Assembly (NCBI RefSeq): GCF_018320785.1
Contig: NC_054886.1
Location: 2,629,177 to 2,693,176, forward strand
DNA length: 64,000 nt
Source: Cheilinus undulatus
Taxonomy: Eukaryota; Chordata; Actinopteri; Labriformes; Labridae
Reading direction: 5' to 3'
Every line of letters starts with the position of its first letter. The stretch's first letter is position 1. Shown here piece by piece: positions 35,463 to 48,519 of this stretch. A program made the position numbers and the translations under genes. Under the pieces are notes generated by a model. The model saw nothing but the letters and a program-made list of their open reading frames with translations. It did not search any database and was not told the DNA's origin.

Positions 35463-36240
35463 AGTTCTTTGTAGTCTTCAACTGTTTGACTAACTTTTAG
35501 ATGTGTAATTGTTCTACACTAACTGTTCATAAATAGAAGAGTGAATCAGCTTTAGAAAAAGGATAGAAGACGATGAAACACAGAGACTTTTAAAACACTT
35601 GTGCTGAGTCTTGAGAGTGTTGATGTTGTAAATGTTTTCATCCAAACTAAAGAATTGTAGTGAACACTTCAATCTTGAATGCTCACACTTATGTTTGAAA
35701 GTCTATTTACAGACGATCACACTACTAGCTAGGACCAGAAATATTCAAGCATTTTAACTAGTTTTCAACATTTCTGACTGTTAATACAAGAATTGTTATT
35801 TTTCAGCATATTTTTCAATAATCTTTCTTTTTTTGCATACTGTTCTGAAATGAAATCAGTGAACTCTAACATTTTATGGTCTGTTTGGGCAGTTTAACTT
35901 GAAATGAGTCTGTTATTACTTGTTAGTTTGAATAATTTAGTGATGTTTTGTTCAGTAATCTGAATTTATTGTTATAATAGAGTTGTTAACCTTCTTCTTT
36001 TTCATGTTTAGCTTTTCAAGGCACAACTGTAAACTCTCTAATCCTGACTTTAGTTTGAAATTGAACTTGTAATGATTGAATAATAAAACAGGAATGGTTC
36101 TCTTCTCTTTCTGTGTGTAAATGTCTCCTCTTTAACATCAGGGAGATTTTTATAAATAGGACCTGTTATGAGCAGATCAGCGTCTGCTAACAGTTACCAA
36201 ATGGAAGAGTGGTTTTAAGAGAGACCAACAGCCATGGTCA
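35463..36240 (+). promoter_or_regulatory. 3' UTR of zinc-finger gene A with polyadenylation signal
   Basis: AT-rich sequence without coding potential. AATAAA at 36082-36087 followed by TCTGTGTGTAAATG is a good poly(A) signal plus GU-rich element, implying a ~620-base 3' UTR. Copies B and C do not share this region: homology to B ends at the stop codon. Confidence 0.5.
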
Positions 36241-36244
36241 CATA

Positions 36245-37710
36245 AAATCCACTTTTTAACCCATTTTCCACTTTATTTGTTGTCTTTCTCCAATGTTTGC
36301 TTCTCCTTTCTGCCATTATAAACTGGCTTTAGTCAGTTTTTACCACTTTTTAGCCCAGTTTTTTCCCTTTTCACCCATTTTTGCTAATTTTAGCCTCTTG
36401 TAACATATTTCTTCACCTTGATCCAATTTTTCCACTCTTTTCCACTTCATTTTGTCCTTGAAACTTCTTGCCTATTTTAGCCACCATTTGACATTTTTTG
36501 CAAGTTTTTTTTCCCCTTTTTACAGCTTTTCACCCATTTCTGTTCTTTTTTCCTGCTGTAGTCCTTTTCTGCTCATTCCATCATGATCTATTTGTCCACT
36601 TCTTTAAATTTCTGCCAGTTTTAATCCATTTTACTACTTTTGACCCATTTTTGTATTTTTTTTCTTTTACCACTTATGACCTTTTTGCCACTTTTTTTGT
36701 CACATTCTTTTTTTGCTAATTTCTGCATGATCAATTTGTAACTGTTTGCGAACTTCAGCCAACATTTGCTATGTTTAGGCCTTTTTTCCCCCTTTTGCTG
36801 TTTTTGCCCATTTTTTCGCCAGTATTTGTCAACTTTTTAGCCACTTATATCCCATTTTTGCCCTTTTTCACACTTGTCACTTTTTTACCTTCTTTTGCCC
36901 CTCTTTGCCATTTTCTCTACCACTTTTTGTCCATTTTGCCACTTTTCACCCATTTCTGCATTTTCCCCCACTTCTTTTTGCCACCTTACCCCATTTATGC
37001 CATTTTCTTTTACTGTTTTAACCCATTCTTGCCACTTTCCACCCAGTTTTTGTCACCTTTCACAGTTAGTCACTATATTTCAAAGAAAAGTTGTCAGTTT
37101 CTTCCATTTTAGTTGAAAATGTTCTGTTTATCTGAAGCCTTTTACAGAAAGATTTACTGAACATCGGATAAAATTTGAGGACATTTCAGGGTATTTTTAA
37201 AGAGATCTTTGTCATTTTACAGGGACCTAATGCTGAAATGTTGAAAATTGTTGGTTCTTTTATGGGATTTTTGTTTGAAATTTTTTGAAAATTTTTGTTT
37301 GGGAAATTGTTTGAATATTTGAACAAGAATTGACTTTTTCTAGATGATTGAGGCCCGCAAGAATGGGTTAAAGTGGAATAAAGCAGCCAGAAATGGCTGA
37401 AAAAATGACAAAAGGGTTAAATGTGGAAAAAATGGTTACAGGTGGCAGAAAAGTAGCAAAACTGGAAAATGACTATTAAAAATGTCCGACGTGGCAAAAA
37501 ATGTGCAGAAACAGTCAAAATGCTGTGAAATTGGCAACAAGTGGCAAAAATGGGTTAAAGGGTCAAAAATCAGCAACTCAGAGGCAAGAATGGGCAAAAA
37601 CAGCAACAATGGGTTAAAGCAGCATAAAAGGGGCAAAAATTGGTGAATAATAACAGTAGAAGTGTTGAAAGTGGCAAAAAAGTGGAAGAACTGGGCAGAT
37701 TCCCAAACAA
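36245..37710. repeat. Mirrored low-complexity tracts (TTTTTGCCACTTT motifs, then their complement)
   Basis: 36245-37085 is built of degenerate 10-14 base motifs such as TTTTTGCCACTTT and TTTTACCCATTTT. 37365-37710 carries the complementary purine-rich version (AAGTGGCAAAAATGGG). The same motif family fills the hAT element at 24.5-25.4 kb. The two halves could pair as a long imperfect hairpin. Open frames here are low-complexity artefacts. Confidence 0.75.
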
Positions 37711-37724
37711 AAACAAAAATATTT

Positions 37725-40700
37725 CACAAAACACAAAAATATATTTCACAGAGCACAAAATATATTTTTGTATTTTGTGAAATTTATTTTGCACTTTTGA
37801 AATATTAATGGTGTTGGCCTTCAGGGCCACCGTAGTTATCAGTGCTTTGCAGCCTCGTGGAAACATTATTCCCCCCCAAAAAATCTTCAAATACTTAAAT
37901 TCAGGTGCTCTGGATCTCAGTCAGTAGTTTCTTTTTTTAAACCATTTTTTGGACAGAACAGTAGGACATTACCAGATATTCAAAAAATTCTAATTCCAGC
38001 TTCAACACTAGAGTAGATAAGTCGTCTGTTTGCTTAACAGGATGAAAACTAGTTTAAAATGTGGATGGATTCTTAGCAGCTAAAACATAGAAATACTTGT
38101 ATAACAGGTGCATATCTGTCTCATCCTGTGTTTTCTCTAAGCTGTTAAGATTTCTTCATTCTTCTTCCTTTGGTGGATTGCCAGTCTTTGCTTACACAGC
38201 CTTTTGATTTCATAGAAACCTCTATTTTCCATCTCTGACTCATTTCCTCATCTTTTCAGGAGCAGTGTCATTTAGATAGCAGATACTGTTTTTTGGACAT
38301 TTCTCTGAAATGAAAAGAACATTCTGCACAGTTAAACTTGTGTTTTACATTTGATTACATCTTATCAGGTTTATATCACATCATGAAATGCAGAGAACAT
38401 ATCAGCTCATTTCAGACAAGCAGACTGTCCTATTTCTACTGACTAGAACGTTCTGATGAAGGTCAAAGGTCAATTTACAATTGAACATGTGATTTATGGC
38501 TCATCATTGTTTGGCAAAAATGAGTCAAACCTTAGAAAAAGAAGATATTAGAACAAAATGATATGTTGTGATGAAGAACAAGCTGTAAGTGTAGCTCTAA
38601 CTCTAACAGCCACATAACAACAATGGACTCTGAAAACTTTGTAGAAGACTTTCAATGTGTGTGTGTTTAGAAAGACGTTAAAACTGTAAGGAGAGCTCAG
38701 CTCCAAAATACAGGATCTCACATTTTTACCACACAGCACTGAGAAAACTGAATCTGAGCCACAGCAAATGTAGCTGATTTCAATCTGTGATAACAATAAA
38801 AACAATCAAATAAGCTTCATAAATACGCCTCATTTTGAAGTCTGTTTATTTTGTTCAGACGTTGTGAAAAGTTGACCTGAACAGAATCATTGATGTAATG
38901 TCAGCTGATGTTTCTGAGTTCATCCACACAACTAAACTTCATTTTACTGGCTTCCATTCTTTATTTCAAAACACAAATACTACATTACCCATCAGCCATC
39001 AGCGCCCCCTGTGGTGCATTGTGGGTATTTCAGTATTAGGGATAAAGAGCTTTGTGAATGAACAGCTGAACTGTTGATTGAGGGGGGATTTCAAATGTGG
39101 GCAGAATTTTCCCATGATGCCCTGGGGCAGAGTGTAAATGTAGATTTGATGAAATGTGTGGAGAGATGACTGCTGAGATTCCTCTGATCCTGTTTGTGAG
39201 AGATTAGTGTTGTTAAAGAGAGCTCTTCCTCACTCATCATCTCTGCTATGGAGGAATAAAAGCAGAGTCAAACAGCAGTCAGGTGGATTTATACCGGCCT
39301 GCTGGAAGAGGCTTCTAGAAATGAAGTGTGGAAAAATACACAAACTAATGGCTACAAATCTGTGCTCTGATCAATCAACACCATAAAACTGAGTTTGTTT
39401 TAAAGCCGGCTTTACTTCAAACTACATTTATTTCAAGAAGAAATACCAAACTAAGCAAAGGCTAGCTTTGTTCAACCTACTAACAGAGTGAGAGAAAGTT
39501 ACAGAGATTTTTGGTTCTTCAACTAAAATAAATGAGTGGTTTATGTAAAGATTCATCTGACTGGATATTTTTCAGTGTCTGATAAAAACCTCCAGCCAGC
39601 TCTACTTAGAAATCTGATTTTTTAATGTAGATTAACCAAATTCATCTTTTTACACTGAGAAAAATCAATCTGGGCAAAAGTAAATGTAACTTCACTGCAG
39701 GCTTTGGTGAATGTCTCAGCAGTAAACTTCTACTGAGCTAAAAAGTCAACTGTGATTGGACCATGGAGAATGGTCCAGGTGGAAGAAAATTAAAATCTTT
39801 GGACAGTGATAAATACAACTTTGCCTCTCCAACAATTAATGCTCTCTTTTGCTCCAGTAAAGAATAATTAAACTGAATAATTTGTGTATTTTAACATGGT
39901 TTTTTTTTTAAATTAAAGTCCCTGTAGAGTAAAATCCAAACTTTGTGTCTTAACACACTAGATATGTTGGAGTAAGGTTGTCATGTGAAAACACTGAGAT
40001 CTACGTTTAATGGGACTGTATTTCTCATGAGTGGGCGTGGCTTCAGCTCATTCAACAGACACGCCCACACCATCCCGGAGCAGATTTTACTGCCTCATTT
40101 GTCATGATTTAAGCTTAATTTTACAATCTTAGAGATGTTTTTCGTGACTGAAATGTGGCCTGGTGGTTCATAACTCAGTGTTCTGTCATTGTAAATTGCA
40201 ATGGAACATTGTGATTTTGATCAGTGCCTTTATAACAGTCATGGCTGAGAGAGAGGCAGCAGACACATGTGGCTCATTTAAATCTGTGAGCCATCTGATT
40301 CAAGTTCATCATTGGTTTTTTTAACTTTTCAGAGTCAAGATGAGATGGTACAATAATCAGAACTGACTCTGATGTTGTGAATGTTTTATTTTGTACAGTT
40401 TTTAAATGTTGTAATATTTCTCTGTGTTGCAGTAGTCATGGATCCCCGTGTCAACAGAAGCAGAGAGAACTAAACTGAGAAATTCCAGGCAGACATGACA
40501 GCACATGCTCTCCTGTATCTGACAATAAATGTATTTATTAATAGCTCTCCCTATGCTGTGACCAGAAATACTTAGAGATTTTTTTCAGACACATTTTTGC
40601 AGATTAAACTTTTTCTAGACAAAGTTTTGGAAAGGTGTTCACAAGGTGTTCATGTTCATTTTCATCATGGACAGACAGTGGAGTCAGATAGGTCCTGATT

Positions 40701-41760
40701 GTTCATGATTAAGGTAAAAGCATCTTTTTATGACAGTATTTTAGCGGGTTTATGAAGATTTGAATGTGTTACAAAAGAGGTGGTCTAGTTTGGACTCTTC
40801 AGGTTAATGATGGTCTGATCGCTGCTGGCCTAAACCCCTGCACAGAGTTTGAATATTTCCAATAAATATTGATGTAACAGATGTAATAAGATCATTCTCA
40901 GTCAATCATTGAAGCTTATTGATTCTCTCTAACTAGCAAATTGATCCGCTGAGGTCTCGTTTTCACAGCAGGCCTCAGCAGAGATCATCTAAGAGTTCAA
41001 ATCTTACATTTTCCATGTCAGAAGTTGGTTGTTTGGATCTCGTGGGATTCAGGACGTTTTTATTTCAGGACAGAGTGGAGAAATCCTCAGATGAAGCGTG
41101 AATTATTCACAAATCGTCGACAGCGTCGTCTCAAAGTGTTTCTGCTGAAAATTTAGGATTTTGTTTTTGTTTAAATTGCGCTTTGATTTAATGACGCACT
41201 TAGAGGGAACCATGGCAACCATGGAACGATGCACGGCCATTTTAGGCTCAGGTGCGTGTTTACCATAGATGTAGACATACATACATATACATATATAATA
41301 TAGGTATATATAATATATAAGATCATTTGGAAAACTGTTCTGTGGTCAGGTGGATCCAGATCTTTGGCCCCCCTTGATTCACTTTTCATTCACTTGTTTT
41401 TAGGAGGAGGGCGCCCTCGTACCATGTTTCCAAGCTCATCACTTACACTTGAAGTGATAGAGAGTTTATGCTGGAGATATACTTGCTGTTAACTTGACAT
41501 GTGCATACACATAATGGCAGCCACACGTCTGTTTTCTACTGTGTTCATCCTCAAACATCAACATGACCCAGGCTTAATGTGCAATATGCACATGACTGGC
41601 AGAGTCAGTGTATAGGAAGAGGAGGTGTGACCATCTATAGAGTCTAACAACTCTCTCCACAATCCTCCACATCTAAACCATGTGTCCGTCACTACAGAGA
41701 CACAAACACGTCCGTTGAACAGATGATTTCTGCTTTCAAAGTCAAAGTCTAAACCTGTAA
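37725..41760. other. Long gene-free stretch
   Basis: 37725-37795 is a small AT-rich palindrome (CACAAAAATATATTTCAC / TATTTTGTGAAAT). 40015-40205 is a dispersed repeat (GTGGGCGTGGCTTCAGCTC) partly shared with 16805-16895. 41275-41320 is an (AT)-rich low-complexity run. I see no gene. Confidence 0.45.
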
Positions 41761-41767
41761 AGGCAGG

Positions 41768-41936
41768 CCGCAGATGGCCTTGTGGTCAGGTCATGGTGCT
41801 TACATGGACAGCACCAGTTCAAAGCTGGTCTGTGATTATTTTCCAGCATGTCATTCCCTACTCTCTCAAACCTTTTTCTGGCTTTGTCTACTGTCCTCCT
41901 GTCTAAATAAAGGCATAAAAGCCCCAAATTATTAAC
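41768..41936 (+). mobile_element. tRNA-derived SINE
   Basis: The head has a degenerate A box (CCTTGTGGTCAGGTCATGG) and B box (CCAGTTCAAAGCTGG). The body contains GCATGTCATTCCC and ACTCTCTC, and the tail CTAAATAAAGGCATAAAAGC is a signature of a widespread teleost SINE. It has diverged and no target duplication was resolved. Confidence 0.65.
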
Positions 41937-42099
41937 AAAAACACTGTAAAGCAATAAAATAACATCAGTGTTACAATTCAATATGTGACTGTGCAAACTA
42001 GTGACTTTCATTCAAGTGAATTGATGGCTGTGTTAAATACATATCTAAAAAGGGCTGCACAGTAGGGCTGTCATTTCATCGACTAAAACTGTGAGAAAA

Positions 42100-42560
42100 A
42101 TGTTTGTCTACAGCCTTTTTTTCCAGAACAAAAACTAGACTAAAACTAACAAAAATAGATCTGTGATGACTAAAACTGACAAAAACTAAGTTTAGTTTTC
42201 ATAGAGATGACTAAAACTAGACTAAAATGTAATGTAGTTTTGGTCAGACATTGTAAATCTGTGATATTTCTCCACTGTGGGTAAATCTATCTAAGAACAA
42301 TGCATCTGTATCTATTCTGCCTCTCAGCTGTAGAAAGCAGGGACCCCAGGTTTGACAGGGTGCAGAGAACACACTACCATGATTTGGTACCAGATTTAGG
42401 CAAGAGAATAAATGCTTGGACTAAAAGTAAAGACTAAAATGTGAGGACTTTTTCTAGACTAAAACTAAAAAGGGTTGAAATGACTAAAATGTGAGCAAAA
42501 GTAAAAATGCATTTCATTTAAAGACTAAAACTAAGACTAAAATTAAAAAAACTGCAAAAT
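42100..42560. repeat. ACTAAAAC-rich dispersed repeat
   Basis: Degenerate ACTAAAACTA motifs. The segment 42120-42190 is shared with 27290-27360. Confidence 0.6.
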
Positions 42561-42665
42561 TAACTCTGGGCCAGTGTGTACCCTGCCTCTCCCCCAATGA
42601 TAGCTGGGATAGGCTCCAGCAACCCCCAACGGGATAAGCTGTATAGAAAATAAATGGATGGACAT
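42561..42665 (+). mobile_element. L2-type LINE/SINE 3' tail
   Basis: TGTGTACCCTGCCTCTCCCC, GCTGGGATAGGCTCCAGCA and GGATAAGCTGTATAGAAAAT with a final ATGGATGG constitute the conserved 3' tail of teleost L2 (Maui-like) elements and the SINEs that use it. Confidence 0.7.
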
Positions 42666-42899
42666 ATGTAAAGAGTATATTTTGACATAAAGAAAACCAA
42701 AGAGCAAGACATTCACTAAGGCCTTGGTTCCCAACCTGGGGTCCAGGACCCCCTGGGGGGGCTGAGAGGCTGTCTGCTTTGATGTTGCCAGAATGAGATG
42801 ACCTGTTACTAACTAAAAGCAGATAAAACACTTATGAATGATTAATACAAGGGTTTCTAGGCAAGAAAACCATTGTGTAGGGCTACTTTATTTAGATTT

Positions 42900-44560
42900 G
42901 AAAAATGAAAACAATTACATTTGATGTTCATTTTTTACATCTATGTTTTCCCAAGTTTCATCCGGAATGGGTTCCCCAATATCAGCCTCCCAGGCACTTT
43001 TAGATTTTTCCCATTTATGGAAGAGCTCTTTTTGGATCAAGTTGTATCATTTGGAAATCAAACCTCTCTTGGATGGGTCAATGTTGAGGACTAAATAGGA
43101 TATATCTTCCGGGAAGTTTGTCAAATTGTAAAGCTGGCAAAGTGAAATAAATGGTAGGAAGCCCTCCTCATGAAACAAATCCTTAAAGAAAACAAGAGAG
43201 TTTGTACGCCACAATGAAAATGCTGAGTCTAGTTGAGATGGCCTGAAGAGATGGTTAAACATAATAGGGCAAAGTCTATTTATACCTTTAAGGCCAAAAT
43301 GTCTCCTGAACTGGTCCCATATTTGAACAGAGTTTCTGACAACCAAATGAACATTCAAATTCTGGTTAGTGTTTTTAGTACTCAGTGGTGCTGTCAGAAA
43401 TAAAACTGGAGAGACTGGGAGAGTTGACTTTAACTCCATGTCTACCCAAAGGGCTCCTTCTTTGCCAGCCAACACTGTGGTCCAATAATTGAGTTTGGCA
43501 ATGTTAGCAGCCCAATAGTAGTGTCAAAAACTGGGTAAGCCCAGACTTCCCTCTGATTTAGCTCTCTCTAAATGAGATTTTTTTTCACTCTTGCTGTGGA
43601 TTTATTCCATATAAATGAAGAAACAAGAGCATCTAGTTGAAGAAAAAAGGACTTAGAGTATAACATTTTGATCCACTTGCAGAAAACTGGCCCCATCCCA
43701 AACTTCTCCAACACTGCCAAAAGATAATCCCACTCAACCCTATCAAACGCCTTCTGGGCATCTAGAGATAGGATGACTTCTGGCTGTAGGGTTGAGTGGG
43801 AAGATAATAGCACATTAAGTAACCTCCGCATACTGAAAAAGGAGTGACGTCCAGGGATAAAGCCTGTTTGGTCCTCATCAATAATTGAAGGCACTACTGT
43901 CTCTAAACCACGTGCAAGAACTTTAGTTCATATTTTGTAGTCGCACCCAAGTAAACTAATTGGTCTATACCAACTACATTCTAGGGGATCTTTACCCTTC
44001 TTCAGCAGTACACATATTATCACCTGAGATAGGGTCTGTGGCAATTTCACACAGGAAAGAGATTCCTCATATACAGACTTAAGAACAGGTGCAAGTTTTG
44101 GTGCAAACTCCTTATAAAATTCAAAGGGAAACCCATCCGGTCCCGGTGCTTTCCCACTCTGAGTTGCTTTAATAGCAGACAATATTTCCTCAGGCGTTAT
44201 GGAGGTTTCCAGGGAGGCCTGGGCTTCAGGGCTTATTTTTGGGATATTAATGTATCAAGGAATGCATATATTTCAGTCAGCTCATTTTCTGACTCAGATT
44301 GGTAGAGATTAGAATAGAAATGTTTCAACTGATCATTCATGGTCTGGGGATTATGAGAGCTTGTGTTAGGATCTAAATTCATTCCTGGTATAGTGCGTTC
44401 CTCTGAATGTTGTTTGAGCTGAGGAGAAAGCAACCTGCCTGCTCTATCACTGTGCTCAGAATGAACTTGTTTACATTTCTCTAAAGCCTTTTCTGTCTGC
44501 CAGGTTGAATGCTTGTTGTATTCAGACTGAAGCAGTAGCTCTTTCTTATATAAATCAGGT
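42900..44560 (-). pseudogene. L1-Tx1 type LINE ORF2 relic, with the RT active site deleted
   Basis: Minus-strand pieces in order: F-Y-S-N-L-Y-Q-S-E; SGKAPGPDGFPFEFYKEFAP; V-I-I-C-V-L-L-K-K-G-K-D-P and WYRPISLLGCDYKI; DEDQTGFIPGRHSFFSMRRL; LSLDAQKAFDRVEWDYLLAV; then F-G-M-G-P-V-F-C-K-W-I-K-M-L-Y-S directly followed by LVSSFIWNKS. This is the APGPDG ... YRPIS ... GF.PGR ... D..KAFD order of L1/Tx1 RT. The section with the YADD catalytic motif is missing between the last two pieces, so an internal deletion removed the active site. Stops and frameshifts also separate the pieces. Confidence 0.85.
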
Positions 44561-44960
44561 GTAGGTGAGACAGCATATCTTTTGTCTAATTCAGTGCAAT
44601 GAAGTCTTTGGTCCTTACATCATAATGCATGCTCTGTGTGAGCCTCTGAGGAGCCTCCGCTGCTGCCCTCCCCCCAGAGAAGGTGCACCGGGGGTGAGGT
44701 GTTCCAGTATATTTACAAACAGTTCACTGAGTCTCTATCAACATGTAGCATTGTCCAAGTGTCCCCATTAACGAGGCAATTTAACTCACCAGACAGTTCA
44801 GCAGACGTTTATTTTTTTTTAATTATACGACTACAAACACATTGAAGTATGTCCTTTTTTGACTTTTAGACTGAGTGAGAGCGAAAAACAATATTTAAAT
44901 TTTAATCCATGCAGAGCTCATAAACCTACATCTTTAAATGTTGCTGCTCACGAGCGCCCC
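44561..44960. other. 3' flank of zinc-finger copy B
   Basis: No homology to the 3' UTR of gene A. GCGCCCCCTAG sits at the stop codon of copy B, suggesting that the original 3' end was replaced. Nothing coding is recognised. Confidence 0.4.
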
Positions 44961-45996
<1,036 letters not shown>

Positions 45997-46360
45997 TCAA
46001 TACCACTGCAACAAAAATGGCCTCCTGGTAGGAGTCAGTGATATGGATAAAAAACTGATTCACATTTTTTTCATGACCAAAACATCCACAGATTTCATTT
46101 TCCTGAGGTCAGTTGGCATAGTAACATGAAAATGTTTGTTTTTTGGAATTCAAACAACTGTAGAAGACTGGACTACTAGACTACTACAAGACAGGAGCTC
46201 AGTTACAGTTAGAGGAAACTACACCAAATAACTATGTCTAACCTTCCAGGACATCCAAACCTTTCTCACTGGAGCCAGAAAATCAGCTGCTCAACTCCAT
46301 CACATTGTCAGAAAGGAAAAAGTCAAACTTTAAATGTGTTGAGTGTAAATTCATTCCTAC

Positions 46361-46378
46361 CTTGAGAGGGGGAGTCAT
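46361..46378 (-). pseudogene. Zinc-finger copy B, first coding exon (MTPPLK)
   Basis: Identical in peptide to gene A exon 1 and followed by the same GTAGGAATG donor. The intron to the finger exon is only 466 bases, the shortest of the three copies and probably closest to the ancestral state. Confidence 0.7.
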
Positions 46379-46640
46379 CTTTCTTCCTCAGACAGCTGCC
46401 CTGAAGTCAGATTCAATGATGGACGGCGTTCCTCTCCACAAGTGTCTGGTCTCAGCACTGAGCTGAGGACAAACAGAGACACATTATCAGACAGCAGCTC
46501 CTCAAGTGTCCACGGTCTGCAGAAGCCCGCTGCCTCATTCTTACAAACTTCTAGAAAGGCGTCATAGTGGCGGCTCCATTCAGAAAGAAAGGAACAGTAG
46601 TTTTTATCTCAGAGAGGAGGTGGGCTCAAAAATAACACCT
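46379..46640 (-). promoter_or_regulatory. Promoter/5' UTR block of zinc-finger copy B
   Basis: Same block as in A and C, very similar by eye. Homology stops at about 46640 (CACCTGGCGTGACTCATGC) and the minisatellite is absent. The truncated 3' end of copy C follows about 130 bases away, so the B and C copies are head-to-tail. Confidence 0.6.
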
Positions 46641-46774
46641 GGCGTGACTCATGCTTTCACGGGCTGTGATTGGTTGATGTAAACTGTGAATAATAGGGAT
46701 GAACGTGATTAGATTTGTGTTTATATCAGACATTTACTAATTAGGTTTAGCTTATTCCTTGTAAGAATGTGGAG

Positions 46775-47729
46775 CAGACGTATGGTTTCAGACCAGTGTG
46801 GACGCGTTCATGTGTGATGCAGTCCTGTTGACTTCTGAAGGCTTTCTCACAGTATCTACATTTGTGTGGTTTCTCTCCAGTGTGGATCTGCTGGTGGCAT
46901 ATAAAGGTGTTCTTATGCCTGAAGCTTTTCCCACACTGATCACAGCTGAAGGGTTTCTCTCTGGTGTGGATGTGCTGGTGAACTGTTAAGTAGTGTTTAT
47001 GACTGAAGCTTTTCCCACACTGATCACAGCTGAAGGGTTTCTCTCCAGTGTGCACAGGAATGTGAGTTTTTTAGATTACCTTGAGTTGAAAATGCTTTCC
47101 CACACTGCTCACAGCTGAAGGGTTTCTCTCCAGTATGAATGCGGCGGTGTACGCTGAGGGTTGCCAACTTTGAGAAAGCTTTCTCACACTGATCACATTT
47201 GAACGGCTTTTCTCCAGTGTGGCGACGCTGATGGTTCCTTTGAGTACTTAATTGAGAGAAGGCCATACCACATTGCTCACAGCTGTACGGTTTCTCTCCA
47301 GTATGAATACACTCATGTTTCGTTAAAGTACTTTGATGACTGAAGACTTTCCCACAATCCAGACAAGGGTAGTGTAATTCTCGTGTGGATGTTTCTGTGA
47401 GTCCCGAAGTGACCCAACTGACGGAAGCTTTTACCACAGTCCTCACATTTGTATGGTTTCTCTCTGGTGTGAGTGCGTTTGTGACATCTCAATGCAGATG
47501 AATTTGTGAAAGCTTTCCCACAGATCTCACAGCTGTACGGCTTCTCTCCAGTGTGGATACGCTGATGCATCCTTAGAGTTTTTGCTTCAGAGAAGGCCTT
47601 ACCACATTGCTCACAGCTGTATGGTTTCTCTCCAGTGTGAACTCCCATATGCTTCTTTAAATTTGATGAACAAGAGAAGCCTTTACCACATTGCTGACAG
47701 TCATGACTACGAGGCGTGCCCCTCCGTTT
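46775..47729 (-). pseudogene. Zinc-finger copy C, finger exon, two frameshifts and 3' truncation
   Basis: Acceptor GTTCCAG, then [19 protein letters not shown]. Four fingers are open until NIHTR, where a 2-base loss (CACGAG for CACCAGAG, about 47384) shifts the frame. The next frame gives [13 protein letters not shown] and three more fingers to GNLKN, where an extra A (about 47070) shifts again. Then three fingers follow ([30 protein letters not shown]) and homology ends inside the next finger at K-P-Y-V-C. Twelve fingers are detectable, with contact residues mostly different from A and B. Confidence 0.82.
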
Positions 47730-48519
47730 CTGGAACAACAAGAAGCAGAAAAGAAAACAGTCATGGTGGAGATCTTCGGCTGACGGCTTTTAGTCCATGG
47801 GCCAGACCCCAAAATTTGAGGTATCGGTACCACTCAAGGTGGCAAAGGTTTGCGATAAATCTTGGAAAGGTCCATGTCTCTAGTTTATATTTTGGTGTGA
47901 TAACCTTTCCTCAGTGGTAGCTGAGTCATAGTTATCAGCTGATGAAGTCATCCACCCCCTACTGAAAATTGCCATTTTGATGCTGGTGCATATTCTGCTT
48001 TCGGCTCATGTTAAGGACATGTCAACACAAACAAGTGATGTGACTCTGGTTTACACTGTTCTCAGTGTTCAACATCCAAATAGACAAACAGAAGGACAAG
48101 ATGGAATAATTACTGACTATTTAAGTTGTCATTTTACCATCAGTATATATTGTTACTCTAAGAGTTAAGATAATTACTGTAATTAATTGTCCAAGCCAGT
48201 TTTTTAATTGTTCATGTTACTGGAAAGCGGTGCTCTACCTGAGAGAATGGAGGAGTGAAAGTTAGCACCACCAACATGTCCACATCAGTACAGTATGAAT
48301 AACTTTATTTTTAACAATCTGCAGAGCATTTAACATGAACACTCCCAGCGTAATCCAAGGGCCTGATTTACTAAGATCCCATGTAAAGAATACTAAATTG
48401 GGTGTGCATACCATATACCAATGCAAACTGTTCTCAGTGGTCAAAATCTGAATAGACAAATTTATCAACAAGGAATAATTACTGACTATTTAAGTCACCA
48501 TTTTAACATCAGTATTTTG

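Noticed and set aside
36498-37116. Phe-rich frames of 73-113 codons
   Set aside because: Translations of the TTTTTGCC low-complexity tract; no domain, and the same tract is open in several frames.
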